A stretch of DNA of 23,556 nt from an uncultured Oscillospiraceae bacterium (GTDB lineage: Bacteria; Bacillota; Clostridia; Oscillospirales; Oscillospiraceae): assembly GCA_934659445.1 (NCBI GenBank), contig CAKUHV010000014.1, forward strand, positions 1-23,556. The letters are read 5' to 3'. Below, in pieces: positions 22,568 to 23,556 of this stretch. Under the pieces are notes generated by a model that saw only the letters and a program-made list of their open reading frames with translations, had not been told where the DNA came from and searched no databases. Numbering within the stretch: the stretch's first letter is position 1; the number at the start of each line of letters is the position of its first letter. The position numbers were made by a program, and so were the translations under genes.

Positions 22568-23556
22568 CTATCGTGCCACCAGATGGACCAGTATACCGCC
22601 GACGGTGAGCATCAGCGCACCGCAGCCTCGGGTGATGATCTGGGCGAAGGGCAGCAGCTCCATGCGGTGTGCCCCGGACAGGACGGCTACATTGCCGCTG
22701 CCTCCCATATTGGTGCTGCACATGCCGCAGACCGCGCTCTCCAGGGGGTAAAAGCCCACCAGCTTTCCAGCCCAGGCGGCCACGGCGGTGATCACTACCT
22801 CTATCACCATCACAGTGAAGAAGTAGTAAGGGGACATATTGTGGGAGATGGTCTTCAGGTCAATCAGCGTGACACCGATACCGAACAGGGCCGCCGCCGT
22901 CCACGCCTTGATGGCAAAATCCCCCCAGTGGCAGGCGGCGTTTTCCAGCTGCGCGGGCATGAGCCGCAGGACCTTGATCAGGATGATCAGCACCACCATC
23001 CAGGCGTAGACCGGGACGATTGGGACAAAGCGGCGGCACAGCTCCCCCACGGCGTAAAAGCCCAGAGAGACCAGAAGGCCGGCCATCATGGAGGAGAGGG
23101 TGGGCTGACCGTGGTCCGCCTTTCTGGGCGGCCTGCCGTCGTTCACCAGCTGACCGTTTCCCGTCAGCCGGGGGCGGCGGCGGCCCAGATCGTTCAGAAG
23201 TCCGGCAAAGATGATGGCCAGACAGTTGCCCAGCACCGTGGCCGGGGCCATGCGGGTGAGCACGTCTCCGGCATCCACACCCAGCACCTCGGCAAAGGTG
23301 TGGGACAGGGGCACCGTGCCGGCGGTCATGCCGCCGCTGGTCATGGGCACGGCGATGTACAGGACGCTGTCCCAGAAGCCGCCGCCTCCGGCCAGCCCCA
23401 TCAGACCGCACACCAATACGCCGGAGAAAATGGCAAGCAGTCCCACGGGGACCAGACGCACAGCCCCCTTCAGCAGCAGATCCCGGTCGATGCTGAACAG
23501 GCTGCCGCAGATCAGGGCGGAGATGTAGAAGATCAGAAAGCCCTGGTCATTGACAA
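22568..23556 (-). CDS. 2-hydroxycarboxylate transporter (2HCT/CitS family), 5' end outside the window
   Basis: The frame stays open to the right edge, so the N-terminus is missing; 329 codons are visible. The protein is a many-helix cation symporter of the family containing CitS, CitP and MaeP (citrate, malate, lactate). Both reentrant-loop motifs are present: TSGGMTAGTVPLSHTFAEVLG early in the visible part and STNMGGSGNVAVLSGAHRMELLPFAQ near the C-terminus, the latter with the conserved Arg that binds the substrate carboxylate. A charged central loop (GRRRPRL...NDGRPPRKADHG) is the usual cytosolic connector. The exact acid cannot be assigned. No citrate lyase or malate enzyme is visible, but the operon upstream lies off the edge. 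Confidence 0.9.
   Translation of the reverse strand, partial: VNDQGFLIFYISALICGSLFSIDRDLLLKGAVRLVPVGLLAIFSGVLVCGLMGLAGGGGFWDSVLYIAVPMTSGGMTAGTVPLSHTFAEVLGVDAGDVLTRMAPATVLGNCLAIIFAGLLNDLGRRRPRLTGNGQLVNDGRPPRKADHGQPTLSSMMAGLLVSLGFYAVGELCRRFVPIVPVYAWMVVLIILIKVLRLMPAQLENAACHWGDFAIKAWTAAALFGIGVTLIDLKTISHNMSPYYFFTVMVIEVVITAVAAWAGKLVGFYPLESAVCGMCSTNMGGSGNVAVLSGAHRMELLPFAQIITRGCGALMLTVGGILVHLVAR

Overview
The window reads as chromosome of a high-GC, spore-forming, anaerobic Firmicute of the Clostridia, most like the Oscillospiraceae (Flavonifractor/Pseudoflavonifractor-type gut bacteria). This is inferred from gene content: spoIIM beside xerD, a SleL-type spore-cortex hydrolase, a clostridial-type amidase, yajC beside a TIGR04086 membrane protein, an SLH-CAP surface protein, and AGGAGG ribosome sites with many GTG/TTG starts. 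No taxonomic search was possible. There is no rRNA, tRNA or CRISPR array and no phage block.

Layout. (1) 1-3466: the right end of an IS3-like insertion sequence abuts a 5'-truncated gene (probably a DapA-family aldolase). It is followed by an SDR dehydrogenase, a hairpin, and a tight PfkB kinase - SIS isomerase - RbsD/FucU mutarotase operon with a terminator. This looks like a rare-sugar or sugar-acid catabolic cassette damaged by the insertion. (2) 3552-7630, plus strand: tgt, yajC, a small membrane protein whose ribosome site lies in a terminator hairpin, then spoIIM and xerD. (3) 7655-10701, minus strand: amidase, SleL-like LysM-GH18 hydrolase, hotdog thioesterase, YbaK-type deacylase. (4) 10771-13613: a second Xer-type recombinase (minus) and a secreted SLH/Ig-like/CAP protein (plus) diverge from a 281-bp region holding three copies of a 12-13 bp repeat arranged so that a promoter could be inverted. 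(5) 13704-15922, plus strand: psuK-psuG pseudouridine catabolism. (6) 15931-21979, minus strand: solute-binding lipoprotein, two permeases, LacI regulator and MalQ, a maltodextrin-type uptake operon with a clear promoter and palindromic operator but no ATPase gene. (7) 22282-23556, minus strand: an AT-richer small membrane protein and a 2-hydroxycarboxylate transporter running off the right edge.

The most interesting signal is 11867-11994. A good minus-strand promoter has its -35 inside one repeat copy and its -10 in an 86-bp segment bounded by inverted copies. Flipping that segment would, on paper, redirect the promoter from the recombinase gene to the surface-protein gene with the same 17-bp spacing. 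This is inference from geometry and needs read-level evidence. A simpler reading is that the repeats are operators. The rest of the window is mostly recognisable housekeeping, sporulation and carbohydrate metabolism.
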